From positions 1-59,977 of the IMG/VR virus record IMGVR_UViG_3300047281_000067: a stretch of DNA of 59,977 nucleotides; one strand, written 5' to 3'. Below, piece after piece: positions 19,504 through 26,513 of this stretch. This stretch comes from a virus. The notes under the pieces are model-generated. The model ran no database searches. It saw only the letters and a list, made by a program, of their open reading frames with translations, and was not told where the DNA came from. Each line of letters begins with the position of its first letter. The first letter of the stretch is position 1. Made by a program: the position numbers and the translations under genes.

Positions 19504-19673
19504 AAAATTAGTGTGGATTTAGAGCAGTAACCCTGCCCAGGAAACGAGGTCCTGATAGCGCACTATAAACATGCTGTAAACGGGCGGACAGAATACATGA
19601 ACGTGTGGTGAGAACGCATTAGTAAGACTTCTGGGTAGAGTATTAACTCTATCATATCCTCTAGTAATAGAGG
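19504..19673 (+). other. Non-coding stretch with small hairpins
   Basis: No gene seen. Perfect small hairpins TAGAGT-atta-ACTCTA (19636-19651) and CCTCTA-gtaa-TAGAGG (19658-19673) lie just before the first family B hairpin. Upstream, CTGCCC near 19532 could pair with GGGCGG near 19584. Possibly part of the tRNA precursor leader. Confidence 0.4.
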
Positions 19674-19749
19674 GTATTCTAAAACATACTCCACAGGGGG
19701 AGGGTTTCGCCAGCAAAGAGCAAGACTTTGCGAGTGTGTTTTAGAATAT
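19674..19749 (+). ncRNA. Family B long hairpin 1
   Basis: The outer helix pairs TATTCTAAAACATACTC with GAGTGTGTTTTAGAATA. An inner stem GCAAAG/CTTTGC is present. It abuts the first base of the tRNA-Gln gene. This copy differs from the family consensus at the outer end, but complementarity is kept. Confidence 0.7.
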
Positions 19750-19827
19750 TGGGGATTCGCCTAGCTTGGCCTAAGGCAACGGTCTTTGAAATCGTCATCA
19801 TTGGTTCGAATCCAATATCCCCTGCCA
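19750..19827 (+). tRNA. tRNA-Gln (TTG)
   Basis: Acceptor strands TGGGGAT/ATCCCCT with a weak first pair as in other tRNA-Gln; anticodon loop CTTTGAA; T loop TTCGAAT; encoded CCA. Confidence 0.92.
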
Positions 19828-19832
19828 GTATT

Positions 19833-19896
19833 AGGATCCGTTCAGCAAACTTAAAAAATTCAACTTGTAATTGAAAAATAAGGATCCTGTTATATT
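19833..19896 (+). ncRNA. Family A (Y-RNA-like) element 1
   Basis: Closing helix AGGATCC/GGATCCT, then GTTCAGCAA inside and CTGTTATATT after it. The apical part has a TTCAA/TTGAA hairpin. It lies between tRNA-Gln and tRNA-Glu. Apical stem pairs change together among copies (TTCAA/TTGAA, TTCAAA/TTTGAA, TTTCA/TGAAA), which supports a real RNA. Confidence 0.75.
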
Positions 19897-19897
19897 C

Positions 19898-19972
19898 ACT
19901 CAGTTCGTCTATCGGTAAGGACGACAGCCTTTCAAGTTGTAAAGACGGGTTCGATTCCCGTACTGAGTACCA
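19898..19972 (+). tRNA. tRNA-Glu (TTC), copy 1
   Basis: Acceptor ACTCAGT/ACTGAGT; anticodon loop CTTTCAA; T loop TTCGATT; encoded CCA. Confidence 0.92.
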
Positions 19973-19979
19973 ATCAAAC

Positions 19980-20054
19980 GCGCCATTAGTATAATGGATA
20001 ATATACGAGCCTACGAAGTTCGGGATGGTGGTTCGATTCCATCATGGCGCACCA
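19980..20054 (+). tRNA. tRNA-Arg (ACG)
   Basis: Acceptor GCGCCAT/ATGGCGC; anticodon loop CTACGAA; T loop TTCGATT; encoded CCA. Anticodon ACG would need A-to-I editing by the host enzyme TadA. Confidence 0.92.
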
Positions 20055-20059
20055 GTTTT

Positions 20060-20129
20060 AGGATGCATCCTGCAAAATCAAATCAATTCAAAACTTTTAT
20101 CTTTGAAAAGAAACTGCATCCTGTTATAT
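20060..20129 (+). ncRNA. Family A (Y-RNA-like) element 2
   Basis: Closing helix AGGATGC/GCATCCT. The internal motif is ATCCTGCAA instead of TTCAGCAA, followed after the helix by CTGTTATAT. Apical stem TTCAAA/TTTGAA. Between tRNA-Arg and tRNA-Ile. Confidence 0.7.
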
Positions 20130-20132
20130 AAT

Positions 20133-20206
20133 ATCCGCGTAGCACAAAAGTAGAGCGTCCGGCTGATAACCGGGAGACGAAGGAGCGTTACCTTCCGTGG
20201 ATACCA
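20133..20206 (+). tRNA. tRNA-Ile (GAT) with aberrant T loop
   Basis: Acceptor ATCCGCG/CGTGGAT with one G-U pair; anticodon loop CTGATAA; encoded CCA. The T loop reads AGCGTTA instead of TTCRANY, so T54, T55 and C56 are lost. A second, normal tRNA-Ile (GAT) is at 32217, so this one may be decaying or specialised. Confidence 0.7.
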
Positions 20207-20215
20207 ATCAATTAG

Positions 20216-20307
20216 ACTACTTAGGTGTGGCCTTAGTGTAGCGGTAGCACCAGACACTGTGAATGTCTTAGTACGGGTTCGACCCCCGTAGGTCACCCCT
20301 AAGTAGT
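20216..20307 (+). tRNA. tRNA-His (GTG) with a 10-bp acceptor extension
   Basis: The body is at 20227-20297 with acceptor GTGGCCT/AGGTCAC, discriminator C and anticodon loop CTGTGAA. CCA is not encoded: CCT follows. Flanking ACTACTTAGG and CCTAAGTAGT are perfectly complementary and stack onto the acceptor after one T-C mismatch. This resembles the architecture of the family B hairpins. Confidence 0.88.
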
Positions 20308-20319
20308 TTGAAAAATAAA

Positions 20320-20395
20320 GCCCCGGTGATGGAATGGTATACATGCTTGTCTTAGAAACAAGATCCTAGGAGTTCGAGTCTCCTCTGGGGCACCA
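20320..20395 (+). tRNA. tRNA-Leu (TAG), copy 1
   Basis: Acceptor GCCCCGG/CTGGGGC; anticodon loop CTTAGAA; T loop TTCGAGT; encoded CCA. The variable region is short for a leucine tRNA. Confidence 0.88.
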
Positions 20396-20404
20396 TCATT
20401 AATT

Positions 20405-20478
20405 GCTCTTATAGGTAAATGGAATACTGACACTTTGGTATAGTGTAGTTGGAAGTTCGATTCTTCCTAAGAGCACCA
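20405..20478 (+). tRNA. tRNA-Thr (GGT)
   Basis: Acceptor GCTCTTA/TAAGAGC; anticodon loop TTGGTAT; T loop TTCGATT; encoded CCA. Confidence 0.9.
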
Positions 20479-20487
20479 AGATAAGTA

Positions 20488-20553
20488 GTGACTATAGTTT
20501 AAGCGAACAAGTTTAAATGTACTAGGTGCAGGTGTCAAGCCCTGCTAGTTGCG
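20488..20553 (+). ncRNA. Degenerate tRNA-like RNA
   Basis: Possible acceptor GTGACTA/TAGTTGC (with wobbles), a small D-like stem GTT/AAC, and a GCAGG/CCTGC stem with an 8-base loop in the T-arm position. There is no proper anticodon arm and no CCA. A tRNA remnant or a tRNA-like RNA. Confidence 0.4.
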
Positions 20554-20559
20554 AACATT

Positions 20560-20634
20560 GGATGTATAGCACAGCGGTAGTGCATTCGCTTCATACGCGA
20601 CAGGTCAGTAGTTCAAATCTACTTACATCCACCA
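20560..20634 (+). tRNA. tRNA-Met (CAT), copy 1
   Basis: Acceptor GGATGTA/TACATCC; anticodon loop TTCATAC; T loop TTCAAAT; encoded CCA. Elongator type, or an isoleucine tRNA if the host lysidine synthetase modifies C34. Confidence 0.9.
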
Positions 20635-20641
20635 AACATAT

Positions 20642-20715
20642 GCGACCATAGTTAAATGGTAGAATTAGACTTTGCCAAAGTCTGGACACGGGTTCGATTC
20701 CCGTTGGTCGCTCCA
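20642..20715 (+). tRNA. tRNA-Gly (GCC)
   Basis: Acceptor GCGACCA/TGGTCGC, discriminator T as usual for bacterial glycine; anticodon loop TTGCCAA; encoded CCA. Confidence 0.93.
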
Positions 20716-20723
20716 ACTTATAA

Positions 20724-20797
20724 CTCCGATTGGTGAAATGGAATCACTCTTGGTTTGGGACCAAGGAGCGCAAGTTCGATTCTTGCATCGGAGACCA
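20724..20797 (+). tRNA. tRNA-Pro (TGG), copy 1
   Basis: Acceptor CTCCGAT/ATCGGAG with the C1-G72 pair expected for proline; anticodon loop TTTGGGA; encoded CCA. Confidence 0.93.
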
Positions 20798-20808
20798 AGT
20801 TTTAAAAT

Positions 20809-20886
20809 GCCCCTGTGGACAAATTGGCAAAGTCGCTTCTCTCAAAAGGAAGAGTTCTCTCGGTTCAAGTCCGAGCAGGGGTACCA
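20809..20886 (+). tRNA. tRNA-Leu (CAA)
   Basis: Acceptor GCCCCTG/CAGGGGT; anticodon loop CTCAAAA; T loop TTCAAGT; encoded CCA. Confidence 0.88.
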
Positions 20887-20891
20887 AGTTT

Positions 20892-21011
20892 CCCGTCTTA
20901 GTGTAGTGGTTAGCACACGTATAAAGGTCATCCTGTCAAGGATGCAGTCAGCAATATACAACATTCCATTCTAAGGACGAAACGGTGGTTCGAATCCATC
21001 AGACGGGGCCA
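20892..21011 (+). ncRNA. tRNA whose anticodon arm is replaced by a Y-type helix
   Basis: Acceptor CCCGTCT/AGACGGG, D arm (GTG...CAC), T arm GGTGG-TTCGAAT-CCATC and encoded CCA are canonical. The region between D and T arms is far too long, however. At 20929-20954 it carries CATCCT-GTCA-AGGATG followed by CAGTCAGCAA, the helix and motif of family A in reversed (circularly permuted) order. A standard tRNA scan may call this Asp-like because of TGTC, but the loop is not decoding-competent. Confidence 0.75.
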
Positions 21012-21016
21012 ATTAC

Positions 21017-21071
21017 GGTAGTCGGAGTCATGACCCTTTGCGTTTTCATGAGATGCAAAGCGAGCTACCAC
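21017..21071 (+). ncRNA. Minihelix RNA ending in ACCA
   Basis: GGTAG pairs with CTACC and an inner CTTTGC pairs with GCAAAG. The 3' end runs into ACCA. It looks like a tRNA-like minihelix between tRNA genes; no D or T loop is present. Confidence 0.4.
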
Positions 21072-21079
21072 CAACAAAT

Positions 21080-21171
21080 GGAGAGTAATGCAGCGGGGAT
21101 GGTCCTGCGACTGGCCTTGAAAACCAGGTTCTCAGAAATGGGATGGGGTTCGACTCCTCTGCTCTCCGCCA
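21080..21171 (+). tRNA. tRNA-Ser (TGA), copy 1
   Basis: Acceptor GGAGAGT/GCTCTCC; anticodon loop CTTGAAA with one mismatch at the last stem pair; long variable arm; T loop TTCGACT; encoded CCA. Confidence 0.9.
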
Positions 21172-21177
21172 AAATAT

Positions 21178-21252
21178 CCTTAAGTTAAGCGGGGCTGTAT
21201 ACACCCTTGCCAATGTTAGTAACGTACTATGCGATGAGTACCTTAAGGGCCA
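21178..21252 (+). ncRNA. tRNA-like RNA with CCA but no T loop
   Basis: CCTTAAG and CTTAAGG form a 7-bp acceptor-like helix followed by G and CCA. Inside there is a small GTT/AAC hairpin but no standard D, anticodon or T arm. Possibly a tRNA decoy or remnant. Confidence 0.45.
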
Positions 21253-21573
21253 AGTTATGTCATAGTGTAATGAGAATGCACGGGAGGCCCACATAAGTCT
21301 TTTTAAGTAGAGCGGTGGAATAACTTTCAGGTACGGTAAAAACCCGTAACGACAAACAAGTTTTGAGATAGACGTAGGAGTCGAGTCGCAAGTAGCGGTG
21401 CAGCAAGAGAAGCACGTGTTTAACGTGAAAGATGCAAGACCTCCTCCATACGAGACAAACTACTGAGTCCACTAACAAGGATAGGTAGCCTCTCAAAAAC
21501 CTACCACAAGAAGCATATCAAATTTGATTGATGCGTGAGATATTGATAAATAGATCATACAAAGGAAAATATC
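21253..21573 (+). other. Non-coding structured region
   Basis: No gene found. Visible pairings: TTATGT/ACATAA (21256-21294) closing a D-arm-like segment; ACGGT-aaaaa-CCCGT near 21334; CACGT-gttta-ACGTG near 21413; GGTAG/CTACC near 21485-21507. The density of hairpins suggests one or more unrecognised RNAs in the tRNA transcript. Confidence 0.4.
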
Positions 21574-21876
21574 ATGACAACCCCAACCCCAACCCCAAAC
21601 TCAAACTCAAACCCAATGACAAAAACTACCACAATCACTTGGGGCTCGATAGCTGATCAGGAACATATTGGTATCGAACAAGCCAGGGATATAAAACTGA
21701 TAGAAATGTCAAAACTCGGCAAAACTGATGGCACCGCACTCAACATCAGCCCTGAATGTACACGCCGGTATTGGGCTGATTTGGCATCTGCTGAAGAATA
21801 TGCTACATTTATCAATGAAATCTCGCTATCCTTTAATATTGCACCTGCTTCGATTGTAATTGACGACATTGTATAA
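21574..21876 (+). CDS. Hypothetical protein, 100 aa
   Basis: It starts with a Thr/Pro/Asn-rich tail (TTPTPTPNSNSNP), followed by a folded-looking part (YWADLASAEEYATFINEI). AAGGA precedes the ATG. It stands between the tRNA block and a radical SAM gene, with no family recognised. Confidence 0.65.
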   Translation: MTTPTPTPNSNSNPMTKTTTITWGSIADQEHIGIEQARDIKLIEMSKLGKTDGTALNISPECTRRYWADLASAEEYATFINEISLSFNIAPASIVIDDIV

Positions 21877-21917
21877 CTCACTAGTTATATACATAGCATT
21901 AGATTGATAAAAAGTAA

Positions 21918-23351
21918 GTGGCAAATTTAATTTTATGGAACACATTAAATCACAATGTATTTTTAGTTAGACCAGTCGGTGCCCATCAAATTGCACAATG
22001 GTTGATAAAACACGGATACACGGTAAAGGTAATTGATTTTTGTAGTTCTATTTCTACTGATGATTTAGTTGAGATAACACGAAAATTTATTGATAACTCT
22101 ACTATTGCGGTGGGAGTTAGTTCTACATTTTGGAACCTGTTTGACCCGATTACAATAACATCTAGTTCTAGATATCCACAGGGTAATAAATTCACAGCAA
22201 TCGATCCAGACTGGGTTAACTCAGGTAGACGAAAAATTGAAAGCTTATATCCTGAATTAAAATGGTTATTGGGAGGGGCATCCTCACAAGCTATCAGTAT
22301 GCATGATTGGATAAAATTTCACGGTCATGCTGAGGATTCAATATTAAAATTTTTAGATGAAAAAAGTGGCAAAAATATCGCTAGGACACCATTTACAATA
22401 CAATCCATGGAGTGGTCATACGGTGAGGGATTAGGTATACTCCCTCATGAAGTATTGGGTATTGAACTTGGTCGCGGATGTCAATTTAAATGTGGATTTT
22501 GTAGATATCCTCTATTGGGTAAAAAGAAAAATTCTTATTTACGAAATTTTAACTTAGTCAAGCACGAATTAATCCAGAATTATGAAAAATTTGGTGTTAC
22601 ACGCTATTCATATTTAGACGATACAGTGAATGAAAGCTCTGAGAAAATAGAAATTATGGCTGATATCGCGCAGTCACTCCCGTTTAAATTAGAATGGGTA
22701 GGGTATGGTAGATTAGATTTAATTGGTTCAAATCGTCCATCGATACAAACTCTTAAAGATTCGGGGCTTCGTAGTATGTTTTTTGGTATAGAGACATTCC
22801 ACCCAACCGCAAGTAAAGCAATTGGAAAAGCTTGGAATGGTAAACACGGTAAAGAATTTTTGCTCGAACTCAAGGAAATATGGGGTAAAGAAATCAACTT
22901 TCATACTAACTTCATAGTTGGGCTCCCGGGCGAATCAGAAATTGATATAGATAATACAATTCAATGGTGTATTGATAATGATATCCCATCATGGAAGTTT
23001 GGCGCATTAAATATTTCAATTAGACAAGATTTACTGTTTAAGAGTGTATTTGATGAAAACTACGCAGAGTATGGGTATAAATTCACCAATCCATTGGATG
23101 ATTCTTATTGGGAAAATGAATACTGGAATGCTCAGACAGCAGTGGATAAGCAACTATCTGTTTCTCGTCAAAATAAGAATAGTCGCCCATCAGATTTCGC
23201 TTTAGCGAGTCTCGCTGGTCTTGGTTATTCAATAGATGAACTCATTAATACACCTCAGCACTCACTGCCATACGGTGATATGTTTAATAAGCGACAATCA
23301 CACATAGACCAATACGTTCATTATCAAAAAAATATTGCTAATGCGTACTAA
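21918..23351 (+). CDS. Radical SAM protein, probably with B12-binding-like N-terminus, 477 aa
   Basis: Residues 1-160 resemble a cobalamin-binding Rossmann domain (GAHQIAQWLIKHGYTVKVID). The radical SAM core follows with the cluster motif GCQFKCGFCRYPLLG (CxxxCxxC) near residue 187, and later YLDDTVNES and FHTNFIVGLPGESEIDID. This order matches B12-dependent radical SAM methyltransferases and related enzymes. Start codon is GTG. The substrate is unknown. It would use SAM and an iron-sulfur cluster, linking it to the phage MetK and IscU. Confidence 0.87.
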   Translation: MANLILWNTLNHNVFLVRPVGAHQIAQWLIKHGYTVKVIDFCSSISTDDLVEITRKFIDNSTIAVGVSSTFWNLFDPITITSSSRYPQGNKFTAIDPDWVNSGRRKIESLYPELKWLLGGASSQAISMHDWIKFHGHAEDSILKFLDEKSGKNIARTPFTIQSMEWSYGEGLGILPHEVLGIELGRGCQFKCGFCRYPLLGKKKNSYLRNFNLVKHELIQNYEKFGVTRYSYLDDTVNESSEKIEIMADIAQSLPFKLEWVGYGRLDLIGSNRPSIQTLKDSGLRSMFFGIETFHPTASKAIGKAWNGKHGKEFLLELKEIWGKEINFHTNFIVGLPGESEIDIDNTIQWCIDNDIPSWKFGALNISIRQDLLFKSVFDENYAEYGYKFTNPLDDSYWENEYWNAQTAVDKQLSVSRQNKNSRPSDFALASLAGLGYSIDELINTPQHSLPYGDMFNKRQSHIDQYVHYQKNIANAY

Positions 23352-23379
23352 GTCCTAGACAATTGAAAAAGTTAATAAC

Positions 23380-23454
23380 GGGTCTTTGGTGCAACGGATA
23401 GCATACGAGTCTTCGAAACTCATGACGCAAGTTCGATTCTTGCAGGACCCACCA
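23380..23454 (+). tRNA. tRNA-Arg (TCG)
   Basis: Acceptor GGGTCTT/AGGACCC; anticodon loop CTTCGAA on a stem with one C-A mismatch; T loop TTCGATT; encoded CCA. Confidence 0.88.
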
Positions 23455-23497
23455 AAACAATAGTTAAATACATATAACATAACCGCAGGAGAAAATC

Positions 23498-24058
23498 ATG
23501 TCCGTATTAGCACTAGATATCACAGGAGTTCCCAGACAGTGGATCTCTACTGATGACGCAATTACCTATCACGCAAAAAATGCAGTAGCATGGGCGCTAG
23601 GTGATATTGTGGCTAAATATCGTGGTGGTATACAAGAAGATGGTACACAGAGTTATCTGGAAACAACTAGTATTATTGCCATTAAAGGACACGGGTTCAA
23701 TCCGCACAAGCACGGCAAAGTGGTGCTGACTAACAAGACATTGTTTGGTCGCGATAGAAACGTATGTGCGTACTGCGGTAAACTATTTGCTAATCACTAT
23801 CATTTGTCTCGTGATCATATTCACCCTAAATTTAAAGGTGGAGAAAATACCTGGATGAATGTAGTTACATCTTGTAAAAGTTGTAACAGTGAAAAGGGAC
23901 ACAAGACGCTGAAAGAATTCGGCAAGGAACTGTTATATGCTCCGTATGTTCCCTCTCATTATGAAAATATGATTCTTCAACACAGGAACATTCTAGCTGA
24001 CCAAATGGAATATTTGTTATCAGGTGTTCCGAAAAATTCTAGAATCTGGTTAAATTAA
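23498..24058 (+). CDS. HNH endonuclease, 186 aa
   Basis: The zinc-ribbon HNH core is complete: CAYCGKLFANHYHLSRDHI, then HPKFKGGENTWMNVV and CKSCNSEKGHKTL, giving two CxxC pairs and the catalytic DH/N/H residues. It lies between tRNA genes, a frequent place for homing endonucleases, though no intron is present. It could be a free-standing homing enzyme or a host-DNA nuclease. Confidence 0.88.
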   Translation: MSVLALDITGVPRQWISTDDAITYHAKNAVAWALGDIVAKYRGGIQEDGTQSYLETTSIIAIKGHGFNPHKHGKVVLTNKTLFGRDRNVCAYCGKLFANHYHLSRDHIHPKFKGGENTWMNVVTSCKSCNSEKGHKTLKEFGKELLYAPYVPSHYENMILQHRNILADQMEYLLSGVPKNSRIWLN

Positions 24059-24121
24059 ATTTCAATCATATTTACAAATGATAAATAACTATAGCAGCAA
24101 ATAACAACGCTGCTACCAATC

Positions 24122-24196
24122 GCCCGATTGGCTCAGGGGTAGAGCAACCGCCTTGTAAGCGGTAGGTCGTCTGTTCGAATCAGACATTGGGCACCA
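24122..24196 (+). tRNA. tRNA-Thr (TGT), copy 1
   Basis: Acceptor GCCCGAT/ATTGGGC; anticodon loop CTTGTAA; T loop TTCGAAT; encoded CCA. Confidence 0.94.
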
Positions 24197-24203
24197 AATT
24201 TAT

Positions 24204-24278
24204 TCCCTAATAGCTCAGTGGTAGAGTAGTTGACTGTTAATCAATTGGTCCGTGGTTCGAGCCCACGTTGGGGAGCCA
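24204..24278 (+). tRNA. tRNA-Asn (GTT), copy 1
   Basis: Acceptor TCCCTAA/TTGGGGA; anticodon loop CTGTTAA; T loop TTCGAGC; encoded CCA. Confidence 0.94.
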
Positions 24279-24321
24279 AATATCTTAGTCAGCAATCGAA
24301 TATTATACACATAATACTATA

Positions 24322-25101
24322 ATGGATTCCGAATACACTATCAAAGAACTGTCTTACTTAAAAGCGAATCGATTATTGCCGCAAGTTCATAATACCCCCA
24401 GCCGGGTAGAAAAATTTTCGGGATATGATTCAGCTGGGTTATTTTCTGATAATTTACAAAAGCAAGATGCTTTGTGGAGATATAGGACCAAAGAAGTTAC
24501 TTATGTATTAAACGATCAATCATATCGTGCCCCGGAATGGAATTCTATTGATTGGAAAAATTCAGCGGTGATATTAGGTTGCTCTAATGTATTTGGGGTT
24601 GGATTAGCAGAAGATGAAACTATCAGTTATCAGTTATCATTATTGCTGAATCGGCCGGTTATCAATTTAGGTGTTGGTAGCTCCGGGATGTCTTTTGCAA
24701 TGCAAAATTCAGTTTTACTTAATAAAAACTTTCCTACTCCATGGGCTGTTATCAACATATGGTCGGATCCATTTCGCATTCATGAATTCATTGACAACAG
24801 ACTTATTTCACATTATACTGCTATGAGTTCTATATCAGGGAATTCTAACTTTAGTAAAAGTTGGGGTTCCTCAGAAATAAATCCAGAAATGTACAGTTAT
24901 TTTGCGTGTAAGGCTACTGAAGCAATTTGGTCATCAAAAACTAAATACTTGTCATACTCACATTGGGCTCCCCTAGACAGTAGTTCAATTAAAAGACTGC
25001 CCTTTATCCCCGGAGATTTGGCCCGAGATTTGGCTCACCCAGGATCAAAAATGGCTGTTGCGGTTGCAGAAGTCTTAGCTACAGCCCTAACAAAGACTTG
25101 A
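24322..25101 (+). CDS. SGNH/GDSL-like hydrolase, 259 aa
   Basis: Block I VILGCSNVFGVGL gives a Ser nucleophile context, block III NLGVGSSG the oxyanion glycine, and block V DLAHPGSKM the Asp-x-x-His pair. This is the SGNH order. Family members are esterases or deacetylases, often acting on polysaccharides. No signal peptide, so it probably acts in the cytoplasm or on the virion. Its TGA stop lies inside the -35 box of the next promoter. Confidence 0.75.
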   Translation: MDSEYTIKELSYLKANRLLPQVHNTPSRVEKFSGYDSAGLFSDNLQKQDALWRYRTKEVTYVLNDQSYRAPEWNSIDWKNSAVILGCSNVFGVGLAEDETISYQLSLLLNRPVINLGVGSSGMSFAMQNSVLLNKNFPTPWAVINIWSDPFRIHEFIDNRLISHYTAMSSISGNSNFSKSWGSSEINPEMYSYFACKATEAIWSSKTKYLSYSHWAPLDSSSIKRLPFIPGDLARDLAHPGSKMAVAVAEVLATALTKT

Positions 25102-25126
25102 CATTAAATCGTTTCTTTGTTATAAT
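25098..25126 (+). promoter_or_regulatory. Sigma-70-type promoter
   Basis: TTGACA, 17-base spacer, TATAAT. The -35 contains the stop codon of the SGNH gene. It reads into tRNA-Arg 20 bases downstream. Confidence 0.85.
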
Positions 25127-25145
25127 AGATACAAGAAACAAAATT

Positions 25146-25220
25146 CTGGCGTTCGTATAATGGATAATACAGGGGATTTCTACTCCCTAAATAGCAGTTC
25201 GATTCTGTTACGCCGGACCA
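25146..25220 (+). tRNA. tRNA-Arg (TCT)
   Basis: Acceptor CTGGCGT/ACGCCGG; anticodon loop TTTCTAC; T loop TTCGATT; encoded CCA, which is also the start of the next family B hairpin. Confidence 0.9.
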
Positions 25221-25299
25221 AATTAAAACACATTGTCCTAGGCTGTGACCTAGTCCATCAGAAGTCCAAAGAGACAGAAGCAGTGTGTTTTAATTTGGT
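25217..25299 (+). ncRNA. Family B long hairpin 2
   Basis: Outer helix ACCAAATTAAAACACATTG with CAGTGTGTTTTAATTTGGT; the first bases are the tRNA-Arg CCA. An inner stem CTAGG/CCTAG follows. The A-to-T change in the outer arm is compensated on the other side (CCAAA versus TTTGG). Confidence 0.75.
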
Positions 25300-25328
25300 T
25301 CTGTTGTTTAAATACAACGAGAAAAGAG

Positions 25329-25357
25329 TTGACATTAAAGCACAATGGTGCTATAAT
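25329..25357 (+). promoter_or_regulatory. Sigma-70-type promoter
   Basis: TTGACA, 17-base spacer, TATAAT, upstream of a non-coding segment with a GAAGACTTCTTTC hairpin. Confidence 0.8.
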
Positions 25358-25426
25358 AGATACTTAGATTGATAGAAGACTTCTTTCAACAGGCTCTTAA
25401 AAGTTTGAAGAAAGTTAAAAAAGAAG

Positions 25427-25455
25427 TTGACAATTAATCAAAACGGTGTTATAAT
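25427..25455 (+). promoter_or_regulatory. Sigma-70-type promoter
   Basis: TTGACA, 17-base spacer, TATAAT. The surrounding sequence (TTGACAATTAATCAAAACGG) is repeated almost exactly at 32123 and 31910. It precedes family B hairpins 3-5. Confidence 0.85.
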
Positions 25456-25597
25456 AGACACATAGCAACAAACGATAGAGTTAGTTGCGTAAAGTTCATT
25501 AAAAATTTACAAGTATAGATTTCTTGCTGAGACAACACTAAACGATTATGTAAAGTGATAACAGTCCGCAATGCTGTGAAGCAAAGCGTAGCGAGAA

Positions 25598-25679
25598 GTT
25601 ATATTAAAACATATTGTATCACAGGATCGTGCATTGGTAGTTCAAGCAGGGGAAATGATGTAGTGTGTTTCAATATAAC
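25598..25679 (+). ncRNA. Family B long hairpin 3
   Basis: GTTATATTAAAACATATTG pairs with its near complement ending TTTCAATATAAC, using several G-U pairs. The outer end is GTTATA instead of CCATAT and is compensated. Confidence 0.7.
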
Positions 25680-25686
25680 AAAGAAG

Positions 25687-25767
25687 TTATAGTAAAACAT
25701 ACTACACCGTGGGGGCTACGAACCACATAAAATAAATAAGTAGGAAAAGTAGTATGTTTTACTATAA
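25687..25767 (+). ncRNA. Family B long hairpin 4
   Basis: A perfect 19-bp helix: TTATAGTAAAACATACTAC with GTAGTATGTTTTACTATAA. The insert is A-rich with no clear sub-structure. Confidence 0.75.
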
Positions 25768-25869
25768 GTTATATTTCAGTATATTACTTGCCTGAGCGTA
25801 AAACTCGTGGTAAACTACAAAAGACAGAGGGTTCGAATCCCTGGGACTGGTAGTGTATTGAAATATAAC
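25768..25869 (+). ncRNA. Family B long hairpin 5 with T-arm-like insert
   Basis: GTTATATTTCAGTATATTAC pairs with GTAGTGTATTGAAATATAAC. The insert has AGGG-TTCGAAT-CCCT, a T arm with canonical loop. The arm core has changed from TTAAAA to TTTCAG, with matching change on the other side. Confidence 0.72.
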
Positions 25870-25875
25870 ACATAT

Positions 25876-25949
25876 GTACATGAGCCCGAAGATTGAGGGT
25901 GCTGACTGAAACTCAGTGAAAGGCGATTGAAATGATACCCATGTACGCC
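25876..25949 (+). ncRNA. tRNA-Phe-like RNA lacking a T loop
   Basis: Acceptor GTACATG/CATGTAC, D-like stem GCCC/GGGT and an anticodon arm with loop CTGAAAC (GAA). The T arm is unrecognisable and the 3' end reads GCCG, not NCCA. A normal tRNA-Phe (GAA) is at 28376, so this is likely a decayed or repurposed copy. Confidence 0.45.
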
Positions 25950-25955
25950 GAATAT

Positions 25956-26040
25956 GGAGATGAAGCATCAATGGTGATGCAGTGGACTGTAAATCCGCCG
26001 CTTAACAGCACGCTTGGTTCGATCCCAAGAATCTCCACCA
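25956..26040 (+). tRNA. tRNA-Tyr (GTA)
   Basis: Acceptor GGAGATG/AATCTCC with one mismatch; anticodon GTA in loop CTGTAAA; long variable arm; T loop TTCGATC; encoded CCA. Confidence 0.9.
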
Positions 26041-26041
26041 A

Positions 26042-26176
26042 GAGCAGCGATGGGTTACATCATCAGTATGAGCAGCAAGGTACCTAGGTAAATCCTTGGG
26101 CGAGCAATAGTACAAACACAATGTAACAGGCGATAGTGATCTATCATGGGCGGAGTCCTCAAAACGCTGTCCACCA
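26042..26176 (+). ncRNA. Structured tRNA-like RNA ending in CCACCA
   Basis: The ends GAGCAGCG and CGCTGTCC can pair with one mismatch ahead of ACCA. Inside lie GTTACAT/ATGTAAC and GATAG-tgat-CTATC. No standard D, anticodon or T arm. Likely a tRNA-like RNA of unknown class. Confidence 0.4.
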
Positions 26177-26182
26177 AATTTC

Positions 26183-26257
26183 GACGCATTCGTCTAATGG
26201 TTAGGACACCAGGTTTTCATCCTGGGAACAGCGGTTCAATTCCGCTATGCGTTACCA
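26183..26257 (+). tRNA. tRNA-Glu (TTC), copy 2
   Basis: Acceptor GACGCAT/ATGCGTT; anticodon loop TTTTCAT; T loop TTCAATT; encoded CCA. Confidence 0.9.
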
Positions 26258-26484
26258 AGTTTAGTAGTCGGTCAGAAGGCTGATAATTTATGAGTTGAAG
26301 CTCATAAGCTACTTTTTTATTTCGGAGACTGAAACTTATTTTGGTGCAGCGGTTGCTGGAGGCGGCCTGTCTGTTCGAGGATAAGCGGATAAAGTGGACG
26401 GCATATAGGTAAGTGACTAGGCGAGGACGGTAACAGTCCTTTGCGCTGAAACCGACCGCCCGTATGTAGGCTGTCTCCATCTTT

Positions 26485-26513
26485 TACTAAGACAATACTG
26501 AGTAAGATGAGTA
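26485..26513 (+). repeat. 29-bp direct repeat, copy 1
   Basis: The sequence TACTAAGACAATACTGAG and the following 11 bases are identical to 26643-26671. In this copy CATCTT upstream can pair with AAGATG inside the repeat. Confidence 0.9.

Noticed and set aside
20892-21011. Group I or other self-splicing intron in a tRNA
   Set aside because: The extra sequence is only about 45 bases, far too short for a group I intron, and it carries the family A helix instead of intron core motifs.
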